DNA from: Oreocharis arfaki
Taxonomy: Eukaryota > Chordata > Aves > Passeriformes > Paramythiidae
Assembly: GCA_013398015.1 (NCBI GenBank)
Contig: VZRR01013406.1
Coordinates: 936,542 to 1,000,541, forward strand
DNA: 64,000 nucleotides
Direction of reading: 5' to 3'
Below the pieces are notes generated by a model, which ran no database searches, was not told where the DNA came from, and worked only from the letters and a program-made list of their open reading frames with translations. A program made the position numbers and the translations under genes. Positions 11,356 through 22,080 of this stretch are shown one piece after another (position 1 is the first letter of the stretch; every line of letters begins with the position of its first letter).

Positions 11356-13464
11356 GTAAGAGAATGCCTATGCTAAGTTATACAGAAGCTGTGAAAGGCT
11401 TTTAGAGATTTTGAAGAAGAGAGCCTTTATTTTCAGGCCAGAATAACTCATCCTTAAAAGACTAAAAACCCCATGTTATGGCCCATGGTTGGCAGTATGA
11501 AAGGACTGTAAGATTTCATGGGAGAGATTTTTTTTTTTTGCTTTAGCAGGTTGTTTTTTACCAGACAAAGTTGTGAAGGATCCCACAGCGCAGCAGAAAG
11601 AATTCTTTTTCCTTAAGTGCAAGAAGAAATGCGACGCTGACTAAATCCCATGTTTTGTTATCATTTGTGCAAGATGGTTAGAAAAAGGGGGTGCTGGAAG
11701 AGAGGGGAGTTTGTTTTAAATTACTGTAATTTCTTTTTACTTTAAATTATGTTAGTAATGAATCTTGTTTATACTCTAGCTGTTTAAGTGTGTGCCTGTT
11801 TTGCCTTGTAGTTTTCCCCTTTTCCTCAATAATCTTTGTTTCCCCTTATGCAAATAATTAGACTTAGTGTGCTTGGTGTTTAAACCTGCATCAAACCACG
11901 ACATTATATATTAGAATAGCAGTATTATGATGTAGAAACTATCCAAATGGGTTACACTGTTAATAGTAGAATGCAGAAAAGCCTCCAGCTTAGCAGCCTT
12001 TGTGAAATCTCTCTCTCCTCTCCTCTTCCTTTCTCTGGAAAAATTCTGAGGCTTGCTTAAATCATGCAAGGGGAAAGTTGCTGTCAAACAGAAGGACTAG
12101 CCTCTCATCTCTGCAAGGACAGCCATATGTAGTATCTGTGACTTTTTCCTAAGCATCTGGCACTGCAAGCACCCCAGCCTAGGTCTACAGTCTCTCTTAG
12201 GAGGCCAGTGAGTCATACCCCTACTTCAAACCTCCAAGAAACCCAACATGAGCTACTTCATCTTTATTCAGGGCTGCTCCCCAGGTTGATTTATCATCTT
12301 CAGGACCACTAGCACTTGAGATATATGCATCATTTCAGCATTTCTACATTCATCCTTGTGTTTCTACGTTCATCCTTTTAATACTGAAGTCATGCAACTT
12401 GTTCTGTCCACAATATTGTTACATATTTGTATAGCAAATTGACTTCACTCTGATTTGTGTTTTTCCCAAAGAGAAGTACTCATTGTTTCAAATATGACAG
12501 GTGGTTAAAAATGGGCAAATAATTTAAACAAGCAGATTAGCTTTTTGGGTGTTAAATCCCCATACTTGGAAGACAACCATTTCAAGCACAGCCCAGGGAA
12601 TGTCATGTCAGTTCTTACTGGTGATATAGAAGTGAACTGGAGCCATTAGTTTTCTCACTTGTGGATTTCTTGGATACATTTTGTGACTGGATTAACAAGG
12701 CAGTAGCCAAACACATTAGAAAAAAATAAGTGAAGTCTCACAGAAATTATGTAAGCTGATATTTGGCAATTTATATCAGTTACAGGCAACAAAAGTGATC
12801 AGATTAACTAAAAACAGTTTAACCCCTGAGACACCAGTGTATTTCCAGTGGAGTTACTCTGTGTCCACAGTAGTACAAATGAGATGAGGGGCTTTCTATG
12901 AAGCATGAAAGAAGTAATCTACCTGCTGACATTCTTAAGCCAGCTTCAGGCTGAAGAAATATCATTGTCTAACCATGCTCAGAGGCAGAGGGTATATGGG
13001 ATTCTCCAGTTCACATCTCTGACTCAGTGTTACCCTTCTCACAGAAGGGGCACAAGAGCCAAGTCGTTCAACCAGAAAAGGTTGCCTTGCTATCTTGCAC
13101 CACCCAGAAATCCCAGGAGACAAACATCTTGGATGAACTTTCCGTTTCACCAGGGACAGATCAGGGAATGACCTCCTTCTTTATCTTGAAAATCAAGGCT
13201 CTTCATTCTACCACAAGGGTGTAAGGAATCTATATTTTATCTTTTGAGTGAGACTTGAGCAAGCATTTTATCATTTTGACAACTGGTTAAATTTCATAGG
13301 AGGAAACACCTATGAAATCTGTAGGAAGGATTTTGAGTCTTTGTCTACTCTTCAACTAAAAATCTAGATAGAAGAATAGATACTCATTATGGTTTAAATG
13401 AATTTGTTTAGAACAGCAACTATGCTTTACATTTCCCTCTGTGCTACTATCCAATTATTAAAAT
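11356..13464. other. Unannotated sequence downstream of the GC island
   Basis: AT-rich with a T run near 11529-11537. Several overlapping open frames of 60-88 codons fall in a somewhat GC-richer patch at 12905-13224. The 88-codon one has an ATG at 12905 but no polyadenylation signal or homology I recognise. No repeat identified. Confidence 0.45.
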
Positions 13465-14405
13465 TGTTAGAGAGATGCCTCTGCCCAAATTAAGGTACAA
13501 ACGATGCCAAAGCCAATAATATGGACTTTATTTAATATTAAATGTGAAGGAGAGAGAGAGTGAGAGAGAAGAGAGAGAAAGATAAAAAAAAAGGTAGGGA
13601 GAGAATGAGAGTGACAGAGAGACAGATTAATTAAAAAATATCACCACTTTGTGGATCCCAATGGCGTCCTGTTGATCCTCTTCTTCTGGTTTTCTTGGTG
13701 GGGAGAGGCTCTCAAAACAGAGAGTTCAATGGATTTATATATGTTCAGACCATGTGGGAATGCCCAGGTACCTTCACTGAGAGGGGGCAAGTTTGACACT
13801 TTCTCTTGCAACAGACTCTGGAACAGTTGCATCCCTTTGCATCACGCACGGTCCTCTGGTGCAACGCCTCAGGAATGAGTCTGGGGAGCACTTTGGGTTC
13901 TTTGATGGTTTGTGACACCTTCTCAGCTGCCTCTCATGTGAATGTCCCAGGGATGTAGCCTTCCAGGGGTGCAGGATTTTACAACTGAGCCAGTTTGTAT
14001 AACAGAGGATGGGTGTCCACTTCGTCTGACTAGAGGTTACACCACACACCCAAAACTCTCCTCTCCCCTTGGTTGGGGGGGAGTGTGTCCAAACCTGACC
14101 TCAGCAAATGTGTCTGTGGATTACGGCCTCTCCCATCCCAAACCCAGCCAGAACTGATTTTCAGGGCGTATGCTGGCTTTGACTTTCTTCTAAATGCATT
14201 CTTCCCCTTTAGCCTTGTTTACTGCCCCTAGACCTGAGATAATGGGAAAATAGTGTCACCTTTATCTTACCTCAAGTTCCCTTAAGTAGCTTAACTCACA
14301 GTCCGAAATTTCCCTCAGGAGGCCTATTCAGGGAGGAGCGGGCTTCAGTGGTCACAGTTTCTTCATACAATTTTGCCCTAATAGGCAAAAAAGTCCTTCA
14401 AAACA
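13465..14405 (-). mobile_element. Long ERV LTR, minus orientation
   Basis: Read on the minus strand: start TGTTTTG at 14405, a long U3, a TATA box (atatataaat) around 13742-13733, a CT-rich stretch (the plus-strand GA repeat at 13548-13625), then an AATAAA at 13532-13527 followed by a short U5 containing TTGGCTTTGGCATCG and ending ...CTAACA at 13465. Terminal bases TGTT/AACA agree. About 940 bp is long but possible for an LTR. I see no target-site duplication and no gag-pol-env sequence, so it is a solo LTR or an isolated end. Boundaries are approximate; orientation and identity as an LTR are more secure. Confidence 0.6.
13548..13625 (+). repeat. GA-rich simple repeat inside the LTR
   Basis: Imperfect (GA)n with interspersed AAA, located between the TATA box and the AATAAA of the minus-strand LTR, so it is CT-rich in the LTR's sense orientation. 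It is probably part of the element rather than a separate microsatellite. Confidence 0.7.
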
Positions 14406-16427
14406 ATGTTTAAGCCATTAACCATAACTTTCAGTCTCTCACACTCTGTCCTAAATATCTTTATTATGTCTGAAAGTCCAGTTTTTAAATTTCAGGAACC
14501 CGTAGCATTTATGTTGCTTAAATGAGATTGGCTGTCACACCGTCTTTCAGGTCAGGAATATATCAATTAACACCACATTTTTAGTCATCCTTTGGAGGTC
14601 ACGGTCATTTTGTGCACTGTGCAAACTGAAAAAATTTGCATGTGAAATTATAGTTTGATCAAATAAGTTCTGATTTTTTTGGGTTGAGTTCATGTAGTGT
14701 CGTCAATGCAATTTCTCTGTAGATTGCAAAGATTATTACTCAAAACATTAGAGCTGAAGCCACCCCAGTATTATTTTTGAAATATGTCAGTAGCTTTGTA
14801 ACTCTTATTTTTCAACCATGGAAATATGCTGTTTATTAGGCCTAAAAAAATAAATTCCTAGGCCAATTTAAAAATACATTTCAACTCAAAACTGATTGTG
14901 GTTTTTTCATTCAGATTCGTTCTGAATATGATTCTGCATAATAGAGACCTTTCTGAAATATTGTTTCACTAGTGAGTTACCATAGATATCAAGCTGTTAG
15001 GCAGCTTAAACAATCAACACTAGATAGGAAAACATATCTGAAATACGGCCGGGGCAATGTTAGAGCACAACGGTGGTCCTTTTCCTCTCTGTAATATACT
15101 AGAGAACAACCAACAATAATTGAGAAAGGACTAAAAAGAACAGTAAAAGAGAAGAAAATCTGTTTATGTACAAAAAGACCAAGCCCATCTTTCCTGACTG
15201 AAATACTGTTGAGCAGTACTATCCCTCATTAGCACTTCATATAGGGTGGAATTTCTTCAGTGTTTCTCAACAAGCAAACACAAAGGCTGAAAATTATTAG
15301 TAAGTGTATTTCTCAACAGAAAAACTACCTATCCTGGATGTTTGTATTGTCATATTACCATTCTCAGTCCGTGACAGGCTAACCTTGGCTTTGGGAGAGA
15401 CAGCAAGCACTGCACAACAGTAGCCAAAGCACCATTCTAGTTCCAAATACAAAACATACCACTATAATGGCTGCTGTGGGAAAAGTTAAATCCATCCCAG
15501 CCAGACTTAATGCACAGTCCCGCAAAAAAAATTTGGTTAGTGGACTAGGAACGTTTTCTTCTTCTGTTACAGAAAAATTGGTTGACTAGCACAAGTAATT
15601 GCTACCTACTAATTAAAAATAACAGGAGAGAGTCATCAGAGAATAGCTGGAGAGCTACAAGAACCCGTCTTACTACATAATGAACCACAGCAGCTTTCTG
15701 GTCGGTCATAACCATTTTGTCCCCTTCAATCAATATCACCATGAAACATGCACAGGTATCTTGTTATGTGACGTGGAGGTGCAGGAAAATTGAAGGAGAG
15801 AGACTTCTGCTTTCCCTCAATAAAGTATTCAGAGCTGTAATTTGGCAGAGTTTATACTTTTGCTTGCAACTCACCCTTATATGTGTTTATTTCTGAGATC
15901 AGCAGGTTGTATTGAGAAATAAGCAGTCATTCATATAGGCTGATGCTCTGCACTTGGTCAAGAATTTTTTGCAGAAAGTGCAAAGGTAGAAATGACCAGC
16001 TGAGAAGAGGAAGATGCCTGATGAAGGAATGCTCAGCTCTTCTTTCAGGGCATCCCATTTCAGCTTGTACATTTATGGAACTCTAAATTCTGATCTAGTT
16101 TTTGGTTGTTTGGGAGGTTTGTTTTTTTCTGATTGGTGACATCTCTGCTTCTTAAGAGGAACTGCTATCTTCACTGGTCACATATATATTATTTTTTCAA
16201 AGATCTCATGCTCAAACACAGCTCTGGGACTACATTTTTTGTGGGTTTTCTACCTTTTCTTTCTTAAAGACACATCAAATACTAGCTGTAGCAAAGGTCA
16301 TGCAAAGTGAACCAGTTTCATTCTTAGCTACATTAAGGGATTATCTTCCATTTTCTGTTGCTGTTCCTGCTGATGTGTTCCTAAACTCTATGTTAAATAT
16401 TTACATAATCTCTCTCTCTCCTGGCAG
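14406..16427. other. Unannotated AT-rich DNA
   Basis: No gene, RNA or recognisable repeat. The end of this stretch has a pyrimidine-rich tract (tctctctctcctggcag) that serves as acceptor for the next entry. Confidence 0.5.
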
Positions 16428-16538
16428 GTGCTTTATTATAAGTCCTTGGGGACAATATCAGTGTCTGAAGAGAAGCTAGAACTAGAAGAGAAGCTTTACA
16501 TCTCAAATGGGACCTCATGGCGCAACATGTGGACTTAA
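16428..16538 (+). CDS. Weak candidate terminal exon
   Basis: Seen: a very good acceptor (a TC-repeat tract then ctggcag) ends at 16427. From 16428 one frame is open for 36 codons to a TAA at 16536-16538, and an AATAAA lies at 16544-16549. The peptide contains an acidic stretch (SVSEEKLELEEKLYISNGTS) partly made by a repeated GAAGAGAAGCT word. With only 5 bases between stop and AATAAA, the 3' UTR would be very short. It may equally be a non-coding last exon or coincidence. No family recognised. Confidence 0.17.
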   Translation: MLYYKSLGTISVSEEKLELEEKLYISNGTSWRNMWT

Positions 16539-16549
16539 GGTCAAATAAA

Positions 16550-18218
16550 TCCTCCGCCTATCAGTACTACCAGCCCTGATCTTTTTGTTCCCACCTCTTC
16601 AGTTTATTACTCTCAGTTAATCCTATCACTACGTTCTGGGCAAGAAAATAGATACATTCTATAATCTTGTTTCATGTTCTCCCCTTGTTCACTCCTTTTG
16701 ACATCTATTTTTATTTATTGTCCTTGTGCCAAAGAACATAAACCTTCTGTTCCCTTTCCTATCACATAAAAATAAGATATATGTGCTCTCCCATTAACAG
16801 AAGTAAACATAGAACTTTGACATGTATATTGGCCTTCAAGCCAGTGACAAACCAAATCAAACATTCACATAGCTCCCTTAAAGACTGACTGGTGAAAATC
16901 AGTGAGCTTTCAGTCCCTTATTCAGCAAGGCCATATAGCCATATACCAGTGTTCAGAGGCCTGACAAAAAAACGAACCACAAATGGGATATAAAAGGTAT
17001 TTTTGTATACAAGTTATACTTGCTTCCATCACCACAGTATGAAAAGCTGACCAACTAGACTCCTTTCCAGAACAGTGATCTAACAAGGTCTAAAAGAGAC
17101 CTTAAATTCGTAGTAAAGAAGAAGTCTAAGGATTCCATAGTTGAGTACCACTTGTGTTTATGTCCAAAATTTTACTGTTATTTGATTTCGCTGTTATTTT
17201 ATGTCACCAAAAAACAATCTCAGAAAATGCAAAATACACTCAGTTCTCTGAAAAAAGCACAGTAACGATGTCAAAGTACATATAACAGCTAGAGTGTGAT
17301 TTTTGCCATAATTATAATGCAAACTTTCCTCTTCCACATACTTGCCCGCCCCCCCCCAAAAAAATGGCTTTTCCACTCTTTCTCTTTGAAATTAACTGGT
17401 ATTATTGCCACCCTCTTTGTTAAACTTCTCTTTCATAAAAGGATTTTCTCATATTTTCTCTGAAAAGAGCTGAACAAATGATTGCAGAGACCTTTCCCAT
17501 AGACATTGACAATGAACTTTAAATCCATTGTTTAACCAAACACTATACAAAGGGACACTGTTCAAGTGGATAATAACAATCAAAATTATTCTTATAATTC
17601 AGTTGTAACTCATACTATAAGATGAGTCTGTGGTAGCAACATGGGACTAGGTTTCCCTAGGTGCTCTGACACATAACCCCATCTAAGCTCTTCGTAAATA
17701 ACAAGAATAGTTTCTCAAATATTAAAATATTCAGTCTAAAAGTTGGGCATTCAGATTGGACTAGCATGGCATATACTAAAACTGATGTTATGTTTGATTT
17801 TCGTGTTTCTGTACAAACACAGCTGTCTCTCAGCCCATGGGAAGAGATAGGCAGTCATCTCAAAATATGGATACTATAGAGATCTTCAATATTACTTGTA
17901 TGATCACATTTCTATTTACTGTGATCTGTTTTGTTTCCTAAAAGACTAGGGAAGTATGACTGCCTAAAAGTAGTATCATGACATTCTTCAGGGGAAGCTT
18001 TTTGTAATTTGCAGAATATTCTATGTACTTTGCATTGTATGAATAGATACTTACAAAAAATAAGACAAAGCCAGTAATAGCATTTCATATTGAAGCAAGC
18101 TTTTGCACTTATTTTACACTCCACGGGGACGTAAGTGTCATTTTGACTTTTGTCACCACAATAATTTTCAGTCTTAGATATTTGTTACATACACACACAA
18201 GAACCCAAAGAATCCACA
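16550..18218. other. Unannotated AT-rich DNA
   Basis: No gene or repeat family recognised. A C-run next to an A-run occurs near 17346-17364. Confidence 0.5.
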
Positions 18219-19331
18219 TGTATTGAGTTTGCATGGCCAAGTTTTGATAGCAGAGGGGCTACAGGGGTGGCTTCTGTGGGAAGCTGCTAGAAGCCTCCTC
18301 CAGGTCTAGCAGAGCCAATCCCTGACAGTTCCAAAGATAGATGTGCTGCTGGCCAAGGCTGGGCCAATTAGAAATGGCGGTAACACCTCTGTGATAACAG
18401 ATTTAAGAAGGAAAAAAAAAAAAGTTATTACAGAGTTGTAATTGCAGCCAAAGAAGAGCAGGGTGAGAACATGTGAAAGGAACAGCCCTGCAGACACCAA
18501 AGTCTGAGAAACAAGGGGAGGAGGTGATTCAGGCACCAGAGCTGAGATTCTCCTGCAGCCCACAGTGCAGAGCAGGGTGAGGCAGCTCTGCCCCTGCAGC
18601 ACATGGAGATCCATGGGGATGCAGAGATCCACCTGCAGCCTGTGGAGAAGCCCCACACCAGAGCAGTAGATGCCTGAGAGGCGGCTGTGAGCCTGTGGGA
18701 GGCCAGTGCCAGGCAGGGTCCTGCCAGGGACCTGCAGACCTGTGGGGGGCGGAGCCCCTGTTGGAACAGGTTTCCTGGTAGGATTTATGACCCTGTGGGG
18801 GACCCATGCTGGAGCAGGCTGTTCTTGAAGGATTGTGTCCTTTGGAAGAGCGACCCACATTACAGCAGTTTGTGGAAAATTGCTGCCTGTGGGATGGACT
18901 CATGTTGGAGAAGTTCATGGAGAACTGTCTCCTGTGAGAGCGACTCCATGCAGGAGCAGGGGAAGGACTCTTTCCCTGGGCAATGTCTGGAACAACATGG
19001 GATGAACTGACCATAATCCCTATTCCCTGTCTCCCTGCAGCACTGAGGGGGAGGAGGTAGAAATGAGAAGGAAGGAGGGGTGGGCGAAGATGTCTGGAGG
19101 TCTGTTTTTTCTACTCATTATCCTTCTCTGATTTTATTGGTAATATATTCAATTAATATCCCCAAAGTAAATCTGTTTTGCCTTTGATGATATTTGCAGA
19201 ATTATCTCTTCGGGTCCTTATCTCAATCCATGAACCCTTCTTTATGTTTTCTCTCTGCTGTTCGGTTGCAGGAGGGAGTGAGAGAGTGGCTTTGGTGAAT
19301 GCCTGGCATCCAGTCATCATCTAACACCATA
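18219..19331 (+). mobile_element. Solo LTR of an avian ERVL-like retrovirus, plus orientation
   Basis: This 1.1-kb block resembles my memory of a large avian ERVL LTR along its length: a 5' part with CTACAGGGGTGGCTTCTGTG, a degraded TATA-like ATTTAAG near 18400, a GC-rich middle, a GGGGGAGGAGGTAGAAATGAG-type segment near 19047, a decayed polyadenylation site (ttggtaatatattcaattaa) near 19138, and a 3' part with CTTATCTCAATCCATGAACC and TGGCATCCAGTCATC. It ends ...CACCATA, a decayed form of the usual ...CACCACA. The decayed signals suggest an old copy. No internal retroviral coding sequence adjoins it and no target-site duplication was seen. Overlapping ORFs on both strands (up to 184 codons) lie inside the LTR and are not genes. 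Confidence 0.75.
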
Positions 19332-19431
19332 CAAAGGTAATTTCTATGTTTTTGTAATCAAGAATTGAAGTTATGATGTACAGATGATCTGAGATCCATT
19401 TGATTCTGGTTAGTTGTTACTAGGGCACATT

Positions 19432-19695
19432 TCACTGTATAAACAAACTATTATCACAGAACTGATGTCTAGAATATAGGACCAAGTTTATAGGCCCTGT
19501 TCTGACACCAGGCTTTATCCAGTTAGTTCTAGTTTGCTCCACATATCTTGCTTCCATCTTCTTATCCTCACAAAAATCTTCTATTACTACTATTGTCTCA
19601 AAATCTTCCACACTACTAGCTCTTAAGTTTGGGATTGTGGTTTCTTTTTTCTCCAAATTAACTTGTGTGCCATTGAAAAGCATTATCATTTTCAA
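19432..19695 (-). CDS. Unsupported 87-codon ORF with protein-like composition
   Basis: The ATG at 19695 opens 87 codons to a TGA at 19432. The peptide is mixed in composition, with an acidic middle (ASSVEDFETIVVIEDF) and no membrane segment. A stop lies four codons upstream, so the frame does not extend. There is no splice acceptor, promoter or polyadenylation signal I would trust. It sits 100 bp past an ERVL-like LTR and on the opposite strand, so it does not look like that element's internal region. It could be a decayed gene fragment or chance. Confidence 0.12.
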   Translation of the reverse strand: MKMIMLFNGTQVNLEKKETTIPNLRASSVEDFETIVVIEDFCEDKKMEARYVEQTRTNWIKPGVRTGPINLVLYSRHQFCDNSLFIQ

Positions 19696-19773
19696 ATTGG
19701 TGAACTATTTTAACTGTCCTGTTTTCAGACAGTCTCGTAAAAATATCTTGCATGAGAATGAACATTTCCACCA

Positions 19774-19799
19774 AATGCAATGAATGCAATGAATGCAAT
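19774..19799 (+). repeat. Three copies of a 9-bp unit (AATGCAATG)
   Basis: Direct tandem repeat of AATGCAATG, nearly perfect over 26 bases. Confidence 0.8.
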
Positions 19800-21740
19800 C
19801 AACATTTGAACCAGAACAGCTATCTTCTGATAATATTATCAGCAATTAAAAATGGAAATTTTCAGTGGGCACCAAGAGGCAGTCTCAGAAGATTAACTTG
19901 TTATTAGATTTGCGTTAAAACTTGGCAGTTTAAATAAACTGCAGTTGCTTTCTTCAGTTTCTTTTTTTTCCTTTTTTTCCTACATGAAAGAGATATTCAC
20001 AGAAATACTTAATATTTACACGAAAATTACTAATTGTCTGAAGTTTTTTTTTACAACCTTGTGTAATTTAAGAAAAAATCCTGGTTTTTTCTCTATAGAT
20101 TATTAAGCATATGGTTAAAAAATGCAACAGACAGGATAGTGCTTTGTATTCAGTCCTACAAGTTAGTAAGAGTAATTTCTGTAGAACATTATAGGCTTTA
20201 GTCATGTTAAATCCTTCAGGGCTTTTCTGTAAGAGCTGTTTGAGTTGTTTCACCAAGCAATTTGATTTTAGAAAGGTTTCCTCTTAGTAGGCAATTGCTC
20301 CTATATCTTCCTGTTAGCCAGCTGTCCACACCTAAAGCTGAGCTGAATGTAAATTTTAACATCCTGTAAGACATTGATGTTGTGTTTTCAAATTCAGTAA
20401 AGTTTGGTCATCAGATGGCCCAGTAAATTAAGCAAGATTCCTACTGTCATGTATCAAGCTGAATACTTAATTAATAAAAAAACCCTCATGATAATCAAGC
20501 AAAAAACATTGTTAAAACTAACCTTTGAGATCACAAGCAAACAAAATATTCTATTTTCACCAAAATCAGATACAATTCCTTAAGTACTTTCGATATATTG
20601 TATATGGACGAAGTTTATCCTCCTCAATACCTTGTAGCTTTTCTATTAAAAATAACTATCTCTTAAGTCTTTTTATCATGGGACTCCATCAACCAAATTC
20701 AGCTATCTCTGCTTCTTGAGCAAGTCTTTAATCTTTTCAGTTTTTTTCTGATGGCCCAACCACAGATCCATTTTTTCTAGTTATTTGCCACTCAAATAAA
20801 TGTAAAACAAATTCAGAAAATCCTTAATTTTATGAATAATTCCTTTGAGTCTAGCCAGGTATGTGAAGGATAAGCCTTGACACAACATTTCAGAAGTAGG
20901 CCCTGATCACCCTTCCAGATGTTTAACTGAACAATTTCTAAAAATAAAAATGCTGTAGTATTCCTTAAATCGCTAGTTATTTCTGACACCACCATCTACC
21001 ATTTCTTCACCATCCATATGTTACTGCCACCATATCAGAGACATGCCAATGAATCTTAACTCCAAAACACACAACATGCATTACCAAACATATGTTTTAT
21101 TAGCCAAGATGGGCCCATGTATACTGACTAGACAGATAAGATTATAAAAGAGGCATGTAAAAAATAACCTTTATGCTCCAACCCTTTTCCCTCAAACAAG
21201 GTCATTTAGTGACTTGGGGGAAGAATAAAATTTTCATGGCCATTAGAGGTAAACAGACATGACAATGAGAAGATAATGTGCTTCAAGAAGGCATTCTGCA
21301 TTTTACTTGACACTCACAGTTCATACCAGTGATGTAATGAACAAAGCAACACCAAATGAAGTGAAAAAGACGCATCTTGGCCACAGTAAAAATGTGAACT
21401 ATGAGGGGGAAACATTTATGCTTTTTTTCAGGGGTTTTCAGATGCGAAGAGAAATAACTTCAACATTTATTTCACATAAGGCACTACAAGGAAGAGCACG
21501 TCAGGAGAAGTTGTCTGCTTTTCCCTCCATGCAGCTGGGAGCAGTACAGCTTGGTTTCTAGCTGTACAGAAAAGGTGAATTGGGCTGTTCCCGCTGACCC
21601 TTCTTCCTCAGTCATAATAGCCAAATCCAAACTGATACAGGTTCAGGCAAGAGTGACCTTTTCCCTTGAAACAAGAGTTGAAAACCAGCTTGAAACACAA
21701 TCTAGTTGCTTGGTGATCTCTGTTTCAGCCCAGTTACGCC

Positions 21741-22016
21741 ATGGAAAGCAGTCAGCTCTTGCAGCAGGACGAGGTGGGCTTCACTCCTTGCCCATCTGGG
21801 CACAGAGGAAAGAGGACGTGCTACTGTCAGAGGCTACTCCTTGCAGAAGCAGAAGCTTATGGTGATGGCACCAATAGCTACATGGCCACTCCCACTGAGG
21901 AGCTAAATTTCAACTTAAGGAGGGGAGAGAGAAAACTCCTGGAGTCTGGCTTGTTCTCTGAGCCCAGGCTGGATGACATCATCTTATTCCTAAGGAGAGA
22001 TGTGGAACTCCAGTAG
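21741..22016 (+). CDS. Candidate small ORF (91 codons) of unknown function
   Basis: Seen: an ATG at 21741 in strong context (GCCATGG, G at -3 and +4) opens 91 codons to a TAG at 22014-22016. An AATAAA at 22075-22080 follows 58 bases later. The predicted peptide is soluble, with an early Cys/Arg-rich patch and a charged C-terminal part (EPRLDDIILFLRRDVELQ). No signal peptide or membrane segment. The surrounding 500 bp are clearly GC-richer than the flanks, which favours a functional or recently inserted sequence but also lengthens chance ORFs: two other frames are open here (21551-21865 and 21706-21906). No promoter or splice site was found, so a retrocopy or fragment is possible. I do not recognise it. 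Confidence 0.2.
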   Translation: MESSQLLQQDEVGFTPCPSGHRGKRTCYCQRLLLAEAEAYGDGTNSYMATPTEELNFNLRRGERKLLESGLFSEPRLDDIILFLRRDVELQ

Positions 22017-22080
22017 CTCTCCCACACGTTTGCAGGTCTCTGCCTCCTGAAACCCCATCCGCCTAATCATATCAATAAAG

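Larger units (their letters stand above)
19332..21740. other. Unannotated AT-rich DNA with one protein-like minus-strand ORF
   Basis: Mostly featureless. It includes the 87-codon minus-strand ORF and the 9-bp minisatellite listed separately. Confidence 0.5.

Noticed and set aside
13641..14157. ORFs of 63-91 codons
   Set aside because: Contained in the long minus-strand LTR; mutually overlapping frames on both strands.
18306..19014. Overlapping ORFs of 76-184 codons on both strands
   Set aside because: They lie wholly inside the ERVL-like LTR; LTRs of this kind do not encode these frames and low stop density explains them.
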